Shown here: positions 33,375 through 44,596 of the stretch, in pieces
Position numbering within the stretch: position 1 is the first letter of the stretch
Layout: every line of letters starts with the position of its first letter
DNA from: Craterostigma plantagineum
Taxonomy: Eukaryota; Streptophyta; Magnoliopsida; Lamiales; Linderniaceae
Length of the DNA: 64,000 nucleotides
Assembly (NCBI GenBank): GCA_027422505.1
Contig: JAPQWV010001564.1
Location: 17,773-81,772 of the forward strand
Direction of reading: 5' to 3'
Translations under genes and position numbers: made by a program
The notes under the pieces: generated by a model
Told to the model about the DNA's origin: nothing
The model's database searches: none
What the model saw: only the letters and a program-made list of their open reading frames with translations

Positions 33375-36204
33375 TTAACAGGTCAAACCGAAACCAAAAG
33401 GAAACAGAGCATTCGATAGATTCTCCCCAGCATGGACGGGCAAATCATCGACGCTTCTGAACCAAGTCACGGGAAGTTTCCCGCAGAACCCATAATCCCC
33501 ATAAATCACGTCCGTGATTCCTCTCCCTTCTGTCCCGGGCAACCAAGCGACTACCAATGCATCGACTTTCTCCAATAGCCGAGGCTCCAAAACCAAAGGC
33601 CTTCCGCTAATCAAAATCAAAAGAGTCGGGATTTTCTCGGCCACAGAGATTGCCAGCTCAGCTCCGTCGAATGGTATCTTAAGGTGGGGATCGTCCCCAC
33701 CCGTTTCCACGTAAGGAGCTTCGCCGATGGCTACGATTGCGTAAGAGAAGTCTTGGCCGGAAATTGTCTCAGGGGAAGGGTTTGGCTCGTATACGACCTC
33801 CGTCTGATCCCCGCCGACTACTTCTCTGATCGCATCTAAGATAGTCGTGCCTACAGAAAGAAAGAGAGAAATCGTTTTACTATGATCGCTCGCTGGTAAG
33901 GGTCCGTTTGGTCTGCAGAATTCAGTTAGGAAAGGAAAACGAAAGGCGTGAAGGTACAACAGTCGAAGAGAAGTATCGTTGTGGGGACAGGAATTCTGCA
34001 TACCAAACGCCCTAACTACGGGACAAAGTAACCTCAACATATCATCGTTAATCTACCTTCTGTTATCCGACCGGTCGTCCCCTCCCACGTTATCGTCCAT
34101 CCGCCGCACTGATACCCGAGGTCGTCGGCGTGGGTCCCGGCAACGAGGATTCTCTTTCCCGCCTTTTTGTCTAAGGGAAGCATAGGCTTCTTCGGGTCCT
34201 TACCGTTCTTCAGCAAAACGAGTGACTTGCGAACGGCTTCGCGCGCTAATTCTCTGTGCGCCTGAGAGGTTGGGAACGGATGATCGCAAATCTTACGTAT
34301 CGATGAGAGAAAATGGTGCCTTTTTCTACGACGAAGAAGGCAAGAAAGTACCTTACAGCCGACGACGTCTAGGAAAGATCGATCGCTAAGGGGGTGTTCG
34401 AAAACGCCGGAGACGAATTTGACCCTTAAGATCCTCTCGACGGCGTCGTCGATACGCTCCATTGGTATCTCGCCCGACTCGACTAGGGATTGGAATTCTT
34501 CTAGAAACATCTCGAATTTAAAAGGGACCATCACCTTCATCGACGGTTAGAAGATTCAGGCATGTATGTAACAAGAAGAAGAAAAGCAGCTACGTTTACT
34601 GCGTAAGGTAACCATCCCTTTACCATGTCGATTCCTGCATTTACGCAGTAGAGGATGCTTTGCCTATAATTGGAGCCGTTAGGTATGTAGAGCCTGTCTA
34701 GCGCCTCCCAATCCGAAATCACAAATCCCTAAAGGAAGAAGGCGATGAGAAATGGAAAAAATCAATGGAGTCTCAAGATTTTCATCTGTCTTGAGAATTA
34801 TACCTTGAATCCCAGCTTTTCCTTGAGAACTTGTGTAATAAGAAAGTGATTGGAGTGCAGTTTGCTACCGTTCCAACTCGAGTACGAAGCCATCACCGTA
34901 CAAACTCCCTGGGCTATGCAGTCGAGATAAGGCGCCATGTGTATTCTCTCCAAATCGTCGTACGATATTATGGTGTTCCCTTCGTTCACGCCATTCTCAG
35001 TTCCTCCGTCCCCTACGTAATGCTTTGCCGACGCAATGACGCTTTTTCTGCCAAAAAAAATGCTCTTCATCACATCAAAGCGTTAAGAGATTGCTACCGT
35101 GAGCAACCACCGTGAGATACGCAGGTCTCTCGATTTTGTGCTTTTTTTCATTTCAAATGCCGTCATCACCTCCGTCGACCCTCTCAGATCTATTGTCAAT
35201 TAAATTACGCTTTCCGGCACGTTGATTTTAAGAAAATTTATCATCTCGGTATGCCGTTCGCACATGAGTAATAGATGACGAATTCATCATTCGAAAAAAA
35301 GAGACTCACTTTCCAGCTACAAAAGGGTAGCCTTGAGGATGATCTTCGGGCGGCTGGCCTTGCAAGCCTGCGACGAGCGAAGTCATCTTTCGGACAACCT
35401 CGGTGTCCTCGCTATAGCTCTCGTAAAACCTTCCCCACCTCGGATCTCTGCCTACCTAAAGAAAATAAAAAAGGAAAGTTTGATTTATGCATTTGTTAAG
35501 TTAAGATCCCTCGAAGAAGTTCGCAAAAGGCCAACTTACAGCAACGCAAGGAGCGAAAGCATACTGAGCTCCGCTCGCCCTAACTTCAAGAGCCGTCGCC
35601 TCTCCAATCCTCCTCACCAAATCATCGTCTCTACAGAAGTCCAATATCGTAAGCCATTTAAAGCATCGAAAGAACTGAGATGTGAGAAAAAAAATGGCAT
35701 AGCACAACAACACATGAACACACTTACCCTGTAGCTCCGAGGCCGATGTTGTGAGGGAAGATGGTGGCCCCACACACGTTGTTATTACCGTGGACGGCGT
35801 CCACGCCGTATATGATCGGAATCCCAAGGCGGGTTTCCAACGCTGCCTTCTGAAAACCGTCGATCATGTCGGCCCAATCTGAGGATCGAGCGTTGTCGAA
35901 CGGTTTGCTCCCACCACCGCTCAGCACACTACCTAAGTAAGACCGAATAAACAGGCATAAAATTGATTGAACCAGATCTTGATCTAACTGCAAACCAAGT
36001 TTTTAAGTAAATGTGGGACTTCTGATTGCTGTAGTGAGTGATGGGTTTACCTATGAATCTGTCTCTGATGGCTGAAGGAGTTGTAACGCTGCGTTCGATC
36101 TGTGTCATTTGGCCGATCTTTTCGAGGAGAGTCATGCGAGGGAGAAGGTCTTTGATTCTTGCTTCAATGGAAGCTTTTGGGTCTTTGTAGATGCAGAAAT
36201 CCAT
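33375..36204 (-). CDS. GH3 family beta-glucosidase / beta-D-glucan exohydrolase
   Basis: Glycoside hydrolase that releases glucose from beta-glucans and beta-glucosides. Minus exons: 36204-36051, 35932-35728, 35630-35540, 35455-35310, 35047-34804, 34728-34624, 34534-34352, 34261-34057, 33850-33375. All phases close, giving 602 residues. Domain 1 (TIM barrel) has [43 protein letters not shown] and [12 protein letters not shown]; the nucleophile Asp sits in [12 protein letters not shown]. Domain 2 carries the acid/base region [12 protein letters not shown]. The start at [20 protein letters not shown] is the family start without a signal peptide; an in-frame upstream ATG at 36309 is less likely because a TATA box lies at about 36278. 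The secreted barley ExoI is the best-known relative; this one looks non-secreted. Confidence 0.95.
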
Positions 36205-36675
36205 GGATGGCGCCGTCTCTCTTCTCTTTTCTTTCTTACTTTCTTTCCGCCGGCAAAAGTCACGTTCAGGTTCGTCTTTATATATAGAAGATAACAAAAA
36301 CGAGCTCATTCATTTTTTCCCCTACATAGAAATTAACGTTATCCTCGTGATCTATCTGCCAAATTATCACGTGCCCCACTAATCAAAATCAGATTTTTTT
36401 CTACGCGTTCTTGACTTTGTTATCTCATCTTTACAAAAATCCAAGTTGCCTTTTTTTTTACTAATAATTAGTCTGTCATCACATCGTGAAGATAGTAAAG
36501 GTCACATTTTTATGATGCTGTTTGTCATTGATTCCATCGATAACTGTCGAACGAATCTTTACCTTCTTCCATAGAACATAACTACTTCACAACACAACCA
36601 ACGTTAAATAATAAACTGTAGTTCAATTTTCTCCTATATAAACTGTAATGGCTCGACTAAATCATCACTTTATAA
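36205..36675. promoter_or_regulatory. GH3 promoter region
   Basis: Minus-strand TATATAAA at about 36278-36285 lies 75-80 bp upstream of the GH3 start codon. The remainder is AT-rich and reaches the stop codon of the TBL gene. Confidence 0.5.
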
Positions 36676-38556
36676 CTAGCTCAAGTAGAGCAGAGCAGTG
36701 TAGAATAGCTGGTTCCACGTGTCAGGCAACCCAGGCAAACACCAATGGCTGCAATCCGCCGAGTGGTCAGGGTTGGCCCTTTGCTGCTGCGTAAGATCGC
36801 CGCTGTATATCGATGGATGAGCGTCTTTCCTCATTGAGGAAAGATACGTTATGTCGAGCAAGAACGGCGGCTCGTTCATGGCCGTTAGGACACCCTCGAT
36901 CACTCTCATCTGGTCGGAGTACGACGCGCCGGCGGCCGTGCTGCTCGACGACGGCGTCGTCTCGCCGTAGCAGCTCTTGGACGCCGACGACGATGTCCCG
37001 CCTGAGTTCCACTCACTTGGGCTGCACGAGCATAATAATAAGCGTCCCATGAAAAAAGCTGACTGTTGACTCATGTGTGTAAGAAAACCTCGAATTTGGG
37101 CGTCCCATGAAAATCAGTTGACAAAGTTACGATTTTTAAAGCTTTTTTCTAACATGGCAAGAACTCAAGTTCGGTAATTTCACGTATTGGTAACGTATCT
37201 ATCAGTCAACAATGGGGACTGATGATATACAGCTAATGCCCAGCTCAATAATATGGGACATCATAATAAAGATGCCCACTTGCCTGTGCTGCAGTGTTCA
37301 AAAGCCAAAGGACAAAGGAGTTGCTAACATAGGCTGGCTGGCACAGAGCAATAATTCAGAGACAGATAAAGACAGGCACTGTAATACTCTATTACACACA
37401 CACACACAACTTGCAAGAGTAGAAAAAGATAACGGTAGTAATTAGTGAATTGGAGATAAGACTTACTTGTAATGAGTAGGAGAAATTCCCTGGAAAAAGA
37501 CTCTTGTTTTCCCAGGGTCAATGTTTGAATCGACCCAATTGGCCCACGTCCTCAGACCTCTTTCAAGAGCCACTACTCTGTCCATATCTTGATAGAAAGA
37601 ACCCCTGCCTCCATATAATCCCATCTGCAGTCATGAAGTAATGAAAACCATCAGCACTTATTACACAATGGATTATGGTTCTTGTTTGCAGGCTTAGTTA
37701 CCCTTGAAGAGATCCTTTATGGCTCCACCAATGACCTGTGTTGAAAGAAAGAACATCAACGCCATTCCATGCGTTGGCATTTCCTCTTATATCATCGAGC
37801 TTGAGGACTCTCTTTCCTTGGTAAGAATCTATGTCGACCAAGTATGGAGCCCTGTAGAACGACACCGATACTCCATATTCCTGTTAGAAATCTACAGTTA
37901 AAGTTCGATGGGATGGATTGTATTCTAACTAAGATATATATGTAATGAAATGACTACCAAGAATCTAAAGGTGGAGAGAGGGTCTCCCCTGCTGATCTGC
38001 GTGGGAGAAGACGAAGGCAGCCCAGCAGATACCATACAGATTAAAGACTCCCACTGGTTTCTTCCAAGCGAATCTCCGACAAACATCATACTCTTACCTC
38101 TCATTCTCATCAGAAACTCGACCCCATTGAACCTGCTACCAAAGGTTACATCAACCAACTAGCTGTAAGAACTCAAGGCTCATGCAAAATGAAGAAGAAG
38201 AAGAGTAGTAAGTACCTGGGAATCTGGCAATTGAAGGCTGCCATCTGTACTTGAGGTAATCAGTGTCTGGCCTTCCGTACATGAGGCAGTTAAACTCAGG
38301 GTCGATTATGGGGCAGTTGTACTGATAAGGTTGAAGAGTTTCGTCTCTAACCCAACTCCCCAAGAACAGAGAACAAGTGCTTTGATTTGCTTGGAGCATT
38401 GGCCTTCTGTTGTGAGCATTGCTGTGCCTATGGTGGTTTCTCAGGCCAACCAAGACAACTGACGAGGCTGTGATGCTGCTCAAGTACAGGAGAAGAACGA
38501 GGTAGAGGACAATGGAAAGGAGCGAAATGGAGAGGAATTATTATGAGTAGTGAAGG

Positions 38557-38560
<4 letters not shown>
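36676..38560 (-). CDS. Trichome birefringence-like (TBL/PC-esterase) wall polysaccharide acetyltransferase, three frame breaks
   Basis: Golgi protein expected to O-acetylate xylan, mannan or pectin. Minus exons: 38560-38216, 38132-37958, 37880-37702, 37624-37467, 37021-36676. Order: N-terminal membrane anchor ([14 protein letters not shown]), cysteine-rich PMR5N part ([28 protein letters not shown]), GDS esterase motif ([14 protein letters not shown]), and the C-terminal DxxH motif in [16 protein letters not shown]. One-base frame changes fall near 38525 (before the anchor), near 38228 (between WQP and the Cys before the first intron) and at a G4 run near 37600. Family conservation continues across each, so these look like missing bases rather than real exon ends. 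Splice phases otherwise agree. Confidence 0.9.

Positions 38561-38561
<1 letters not shown>

Positions 38562-38600
<39 letters not shown>
38562..38600. repeat. (GA)n microsatellite in the TBL leader
   Basis: About nineteen GA units directly upstream of the TBL start codon (CT on the coding strand). Leader CT/GA tracts are common in plants and can bind BPC/GAGA factors. Confidence 0.9.
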
Positions 38601-38605
<5 letters not shown>

Positions 38606-38776
38606 TTGCCTTTTGCTTGTAGTAAAGCTTTTTTGTTATGTTTTGTGTGTGCATGTGAAGGGTTCTTCACGTGGGTATCAATCTATTCTTGATCGATCTT
38701 TGGATGTTTTCGTCGGATGTCTTTTGCTTTTCTGTCTCAGATTGGATGCACCTGCCAATATAATTTTAGGTCAATA

Positions 38777-39110
38777 GTCGTGTTTTTGGGTCTTATATTT
38801 ATAATTGCAAAAATAGATCACTAATTATGTATGTTAAAATAATTCAGGTCACCCTCTCATTTTTGGATCACTATGTATACGTGTTTTCAATTTTGGGTCA
38901 CTAAGTATACATGTTTTCAATTTTGAGTCACTACGTATTTTAAGTTTTTTGGCGCTATATTAAATCTTTTTCGCATTCATAAAAACATAGTGATCCAAAA
39001 TCGAAAACACGTATATTTAGTGACCAAAAAATGAGATGGTGATCCAAATTATTTTGACATATATAATTAGTGACCTAATTTTGCAATTATCAAACACAGT
39101 GACCCAAAAC
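38777..39110. mobile_element. Foldback MITE-like element, about 335 bp
   Basis: The left half (TTTTTGGGTC...ATAATTGCAAAA...GATCACTAATTAT...TTGGATCAC...CGTGTTTTC) pairs with the reverse complement of the right half along most of its length. A central spacer of about 60 bp begins near 38940. Its copies of GGTCAC/GTGACC repeat through both arms. No coding and no clear target duplication. Confidence 0.65.
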
Positions 39111-40858
39111 GAAATATGAATACTGAGTCAACTAAAATAATAATTTGCCCTAATAATAAGATAGAAAAAAAGAGAGTTTCCTTTCTCCACCGTCAAACAG
39201 TATTTAAGAATTAAAAAAGGGTTTCTTTCTACATTCACGGGAAACATCATCTTTTCTATATTCTTGCCACCATACTATTCCCGGAAATAATAATTATCAT
39301 TCTGAGACACACAACACAGCCCATCAGAATTAGGTAATAGAAGAGCTCTGTTCTGCTGCCAACATAATACCACATTAAACAACGGATAAGCCATAATTAT
39401 TACATCAACTTAGAGCCCATTTCTTCTAATTTATTGCTTCTCCAAAGATGAATGAAACAAACAAGTCTATAAGAAACATCACCAAAGCAGCCATGAAATT
39501 CAAGGCGTGGCTCGCTTGCTATTACAATGGCCTCGAGGAAAGGCGATCGAGCGTTTTCTCCCCTCCATAAAGGAAAAAACAGACCTTGATTCTAAATAAG
39601 AATGAAACGTTGGTATTCCATATCTGGAGAGAAGAAGAAAAGAACATAGCCAACTAGTTTCCAAGGTAAGTTAAGGCTCATGGAGATTAATAACCATCTT
39701 ACTCATTGACTAACAGAAACCTTCTTCGTAGATTTTGACTATCAAAGATGAGATTCCAAAACGCAAATTATCGAAGCTAAGAAGGCATAGGAAAAAAAAT
39801 ACCTAGATCAGCTATCTTGTTGCGAAATCTAAGCTGATGATAATTGATACTACAAGCAGCTCCAGCTTGAAATTAAGAGATAAAATAAATGGTACAGAAG
39901 TTCTCAAAACACCTATATATAATTCTTGCAAAAAATTAGATATGGAATTAATTCCATCCCCTTAGCGGATAATGCTAACAAACGTATGCTTTTTATTTTC
40001 TCTGCCTTTGCTAACAATCTATCTGAGTTTATATACGTTGAGAACAGGCGGTCGCCTCGGGCCCAACTTAGAAGGGGTGCAAAATTTTTTATACATCTAG
40101 ATTGATCTTATAAAAAATTGTTTATAGTTAATTTAGAAAAAAAAAATTGATGGAACGTTAAGTGTGATATAGATGAGCTTGATGTTGTTAAACCAAAGTT
40201 AGCCCAAACTTTGTAATTTATAAGAAATTCAGCCCAAAAAACATATGAAAGATTTTTTTTTGTACGAAATAAATTCATTACCACCGGGCTTTGTTTGTAC
40301 AACCAACACACAGCTTACAGTTTAACAAATCTCAAACAATCTCAGAGGAATGCAGGCTAACAGTACGTTGCAATATAGATTCATCCGAGCTTGTGATCCT
40401 TACTTGACAACAACTTGACAATATGAAAGCTTTTTAGTTAGACAAAAAAAGAGAAAAACGTGATTTGTTCTTCTTGTGATACAATATCAATTCCAAAGTC
40501 TCAAAGGGGCAAAGGGTTTCAATTGTCGTTTCTTTCATGATAAAATCGTTCTCTATTTTCATTTGGGACCGAGCTTTTAGGTATATTTATGTTGCTCCTT
40601 ATCTTATTAATTGATTAATTTGGTGGCAAACACATTTTTTTTTGAAAACTGTTTTCCATATAACCGTGGGTGTTATACAATTGGCTATTGCAAACAAAAT
40701 TTCTTCAAGGTACTTATGTGATTTGCAATCCGTGGTCGGAGTTTACTTCATTTAATGTAGTAGTTAATTCATGAGACATTTTATGTTAATTGTGTTGTGT
40801 GGCAAGTTTCTTACGGTTTATTTTTGTTGTTCTTAGGTACGAGAAACTAAAGTAATAA
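39111..40858. other. Intergenic region with a hAT-end-like motif
   Basis: AT-rich, no gene seen. Near 40045 GGCGGTCGCCTCGGGCCC, followed by AAAATTTTTT, resembles the terminus of plant hAT elements that encode TTF-type transposases, and the fragment at 40859 fits that idea. Confidence 0.4.
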
Positions 40859-41230
40859 ATGTCTACTACATCGGGATCTTATAAGAGAAAAAAAGGAAAG
40901 AAAGGCGGAAGCATTAACTCAAGTCAAGCGGGAGACATCATGAATATTGTGGTACATACAAGTAGCACAATGGATAGAGATGAAGCGGCCGATGATTTGA
41001 TCGTCGAAGAACCACATAATCAAAATGTGAATGAACGAGTACTCGACGGTATTACAGAAGAGAATGAAGAGTTCAATTTGGGAGAATCAAATGAGCACCA
41101 ACAAGATGAATTTCATAATGAAGAAGAAGAAGAACTGAAACCGAATTTGAACTTGGAGGATCCGGGAAATTGGAATAACATCTCTCAGAAAATGAGAGAT
41201 TATTTTGTTAGGAAATTAGCGTTGATTTGA
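40859..41230 (+). pseudogene. hAT transposase N-terminal fragment (TTF-type)
   Basis: A 123-residue frame: Lys-rich start (KRKKGKKGG), an acidic middle, then the block NLEDPGNWNNISQKMRDYFV, which recurs ahead of the TTF zinc finger in plant hAT proteins. The zinc finger, DDE core and dimerisation domain do not follow, so this is a truncated remnant. Confidence 0.6.
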
Positions 41231-41978
41231 AGGCCGGGTATTTCTCTAGAATCGCGTTTGGAGTTCACTTTCCAAAGACAATATTTCGTCCCGGGATAAG
41301 ACTAGAGAAACTTTGTTATATCGCTCGTAAATTCAATATCATTATGTCGAATGTAACTGTGCTTATTTATAACCCAAGTTTCGAACGGTTTGTGTCCATT
41401 CATAATAGACTTACTCCTTTCTAGGATGGTGTCCGTTCGAGAACAGATATCACCTTTTGAAGCCAAATACCTTTTCGGGTAAAAACACACCCTTTCGGGT
41501 GAAGAGGGTTTCGAGGAGGAAAACATGCACACCTTTTGGGTGTATGTAAGCCATTTTCGGTTATAACACCCCTAGGACCCTGCAAGGGGGCGCAGCCCCC
41601 TTGACCCTTGCTTTGCTTTGTGTTCTGACATAAAACGTTCTCCGAGCGTGCACTCCGCACCTCCTAACCCGGATACATTTTACGTCCCAATTACACTAAA
41701 ATATATAACATATTTGGTAGAAATGGGTCCGGAAAGAGTGGATGGTATTTCGTTTAAATATTTATTGAACATTCTACTATAAAAATATGGTATTTTGTTT
41801 CTTTATTTTAGTTACATTTACGATTTAAATTTAAATCATACTTATCTTATTTGGCAAAAAATGACTTAATATTAACCAAGGCCCAAAATTTGAGTTTCGC
41901 AGCTTCAGGTACCCGACTTCCTCAGCTACGCGACTGGTTGGGAATGATAATTAAGGAAAAGACATTTAAAAGTTGAAG
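41231..41978. other. Spacer with a strong hairpin and repeated TTTCGGGT motifs
   Basis: CAAGGGGG-CGCAG-CCCCCTTG at 41583-41603 is a perfect 8-bp-stem hairpin. Around it are several CACACC..TTTCGGGT-like repeats (about 41470-41560), possibly from an unrecognised LTR or MITE. No gene. Confidence 0.4.
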
Positions 41979-41987
41979 AAAATACAA
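41979..41987. repeat. 9-bp target duplication AAAATACAA (left) of the large MULE
   Basis: AAAATACAA occurs here and again at 52694-52702, exactly outside the two degenerate terminal repeats. Nine bp is the Mutator superfamily size. Confidence 0.88.
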
Positions 41988-43377
41988 GGAGAATTTCATG
42001 TCAGGCCCTAATAATCTTTGAACTTTCTGTCCAGACCCTGTCAGTAAAGGAGTTAGTTTAGAGGACGTATTTTCTGTAAAAATTCGAGTATAGGACCCAA
42101 ACTGTTATTTGACGAAAATACCCTTACTAAAATGTTTTTTTATTTTTGAATTTTTTTCCAGCGAAAGTCTATACGTGTTTTTTGTTGTCTAGAGCGGTAC
42201 TTTTACTAAATTTTATGTTACTACTGTTACAACATATTGTTACTCTATGACATTACAACGTTACTTGTTAATGATATTGTGTTACATTTCTATTCCAAAA
42301 CGTTATCAGTAGAACATTTTTTTTATTTAATGATTGAACTCATTTTTTCTTACACTGAATCGGCGCCAAAAAAATCGACTGCCCCATCCAACCTTTGATT
42401 TCGCCATGTCATGTGGATTCATTATGATATTGACGATGCACGAGGTAGATTTTGCTTGTGTAATTAGGGTGCAAATTCGAGAAAATGATTGTAAATTGAA
42501 TCTAGAATTCGACATAAATTGCAAGTAATTGGATTAAATTCGAGGTACTCATGGTTTGGACGTTTACCAGTTGCTACTAACGTTGAGATTTGAAGGGTTT
42601 TTCAACATTTTGGTTGTCATTTATGATTTTTTATAAAATCTCCGACATCTCTTGTTTGAGTATTAATCCAATAGAAACATCAATATATAGTTGTTATCAT
42701 TAATACCCGAGGTCTATTCTACGTTTTTGAGTCAATAACGCCGAGATTTATGCAGTATTCATCTATTTTTCAATGTCGTTTGTGATTGTCGTTCTACTCC
42801 TCCCGATCCATTGCTTGTATACAGAATGTGTTATTAACGACAAACAAAGCGTTATTAGTTTCCGTGATATGCTGGTAGAGTGTCAGCATGTGTTATTGAC
42901 ATAAGGTTATATGTTTTTAGGTTTAAGACATTTGTTATCATTTCTATTTTATAAGTATTTCTTTTTTCCTCATTTAGGGAAAGTATAATATCCGTTCCTT
43001 GCGATTAATTTTTCGTATATATTATTTTCGTCCGCCATCACCACCCAAACCTGCAGCAGACCACATTCGTCGCATTATCAAGGGTTTATTATGATATTAA
43101 CGTTAAGTCATGTACAATTTCCGATGACTTTTTCCGAAATCGCGACGCAAATAATAAAAATATTTGTAGAACAATCATGTTTGTAGTTGAAATTGAAGGT
43201 AATGCGTGTAGATTCGAGATACCCATAGCCTAATAATATTGGGTTGATTGTTTGTCTTCCAAGTTTTCTCGAATCGGAAATACAATCGTCGGACAATTTC
43301 GCGAAAATCACTGTTCTTAAAGTGCTATAGAAGGGGTAACTGTCTTTCCGTAACAATGATATGTTACTACTTAGTAG

Positions 43378-44405
43378 TGTTATTAACTGTAAGACATATG
43401 TTAGTTTTGCTATGTTATAAGTATTTGTTATAAATAAACATTTGTTATTACCATACGAACAGATAAGTTCTTTTTGTTGAAGAAAGGTTTCTTTACGAAA
43501 CAATATGTTATAAATGTTGAGTGAAATGTTATCCCTTCAAGAGGACATGTTATAATAGTTGATGTAAAGGTCATCCTAGTCACATATATGTTATATGTAT
43601 TGAAAGAAATGGTCCTTCTGAAAGACGTGTTAATCGACTGTAAAGCTTTGAAATTTATATAAATACCAAATATTCGTAGTTTCCCATTACAAAATACCCC
43701 ATTACCAAATATTCGTATACTCCTGAGTCAACATTTGTTATTAACTGTAAGACTTATGTTAGTTTCTGCTACCTTATACGTATTTTTTATAAGTAAAAAG
43801 TTTTTATTAACCATACGAACGGATATGTTATATTTGTTGAAGGTAGGGTTATCCTCACGGAAGGATATGTTATAAGTTCTAGAAGAAAATGTTATCAGCG
43901 CCATAAGATCGGTTCGAAAGGGGAAGGAAAGGTTATCTATGCTGACATATATGTTGTAGTTGAAAGAAATGGTATTTTCTCTGAAAGACGTGTTAGTCGA
44001 CTGTAAAAGGTTGAAATTTATATTAATACCAAATATTTTCTTTATCCCATTACAAAATACCCCATTACCAAATATTTGTATACTCCTGAGTTAACATTTG
44101 TTATTAACTGTAAAGACTTATGTTAGTTTCTGCTATCTTATAGGTATTTGTTATAGTAAATATTTGTTAAAACCATACGAAAGGATATGTTATATTTGTT
44201 GAAGGAAAGGTTATCGTCACGAAACATTGTGTTATATATGTTGAAGGCAAATGTTATCCGCACCAGAGGATTTGTTGTTGTCGTTGAAGGAAAAGTTATG
44301 TTGACGAACACAAATGTTATTACTGTTGAAAGAAATGGTACTTCTTCTGAAAGACGTGTTACTCGACTATTGCTGCAATGAAATTTACATTAATACCAAA
44401 TAATC
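43378..44405. repeat. Three ~360-bp tandem units in the MULE left flank
   Basis: Units start TGTTATTAACTGTAA at about 43378, 43736 and 44099. Each contains a Tyr-rich TATGTTAGTTT block, GTTGAAGG(A)AAGGTTAT, GAAAGACGTGTTA and ends near AATACCAAATA. Divergence between units is moderate. Confidence 0.85.
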
Positions 44406-44596
44406 GTTATATCCTTACAATACCCACAGACAATTGTTGCTACATATGACAAAAGGTACAAAAGAACTTCACATAGACAAAATCTTAGCTGTGCAAAATC
44501 TAGACGACAAAAAGGACCAAAAAGATTGCAGCAAACACTAGATTGGTTCTTTGCACGTCCGACGGTTGTGCCCGTTCTTCGTACATCTTCCACACT

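Noticed and set aside
43378..44405. Satellite or centromeric array
   Set aside because: Only three diverged units, bounded by the MULE, with no further copies outside it.
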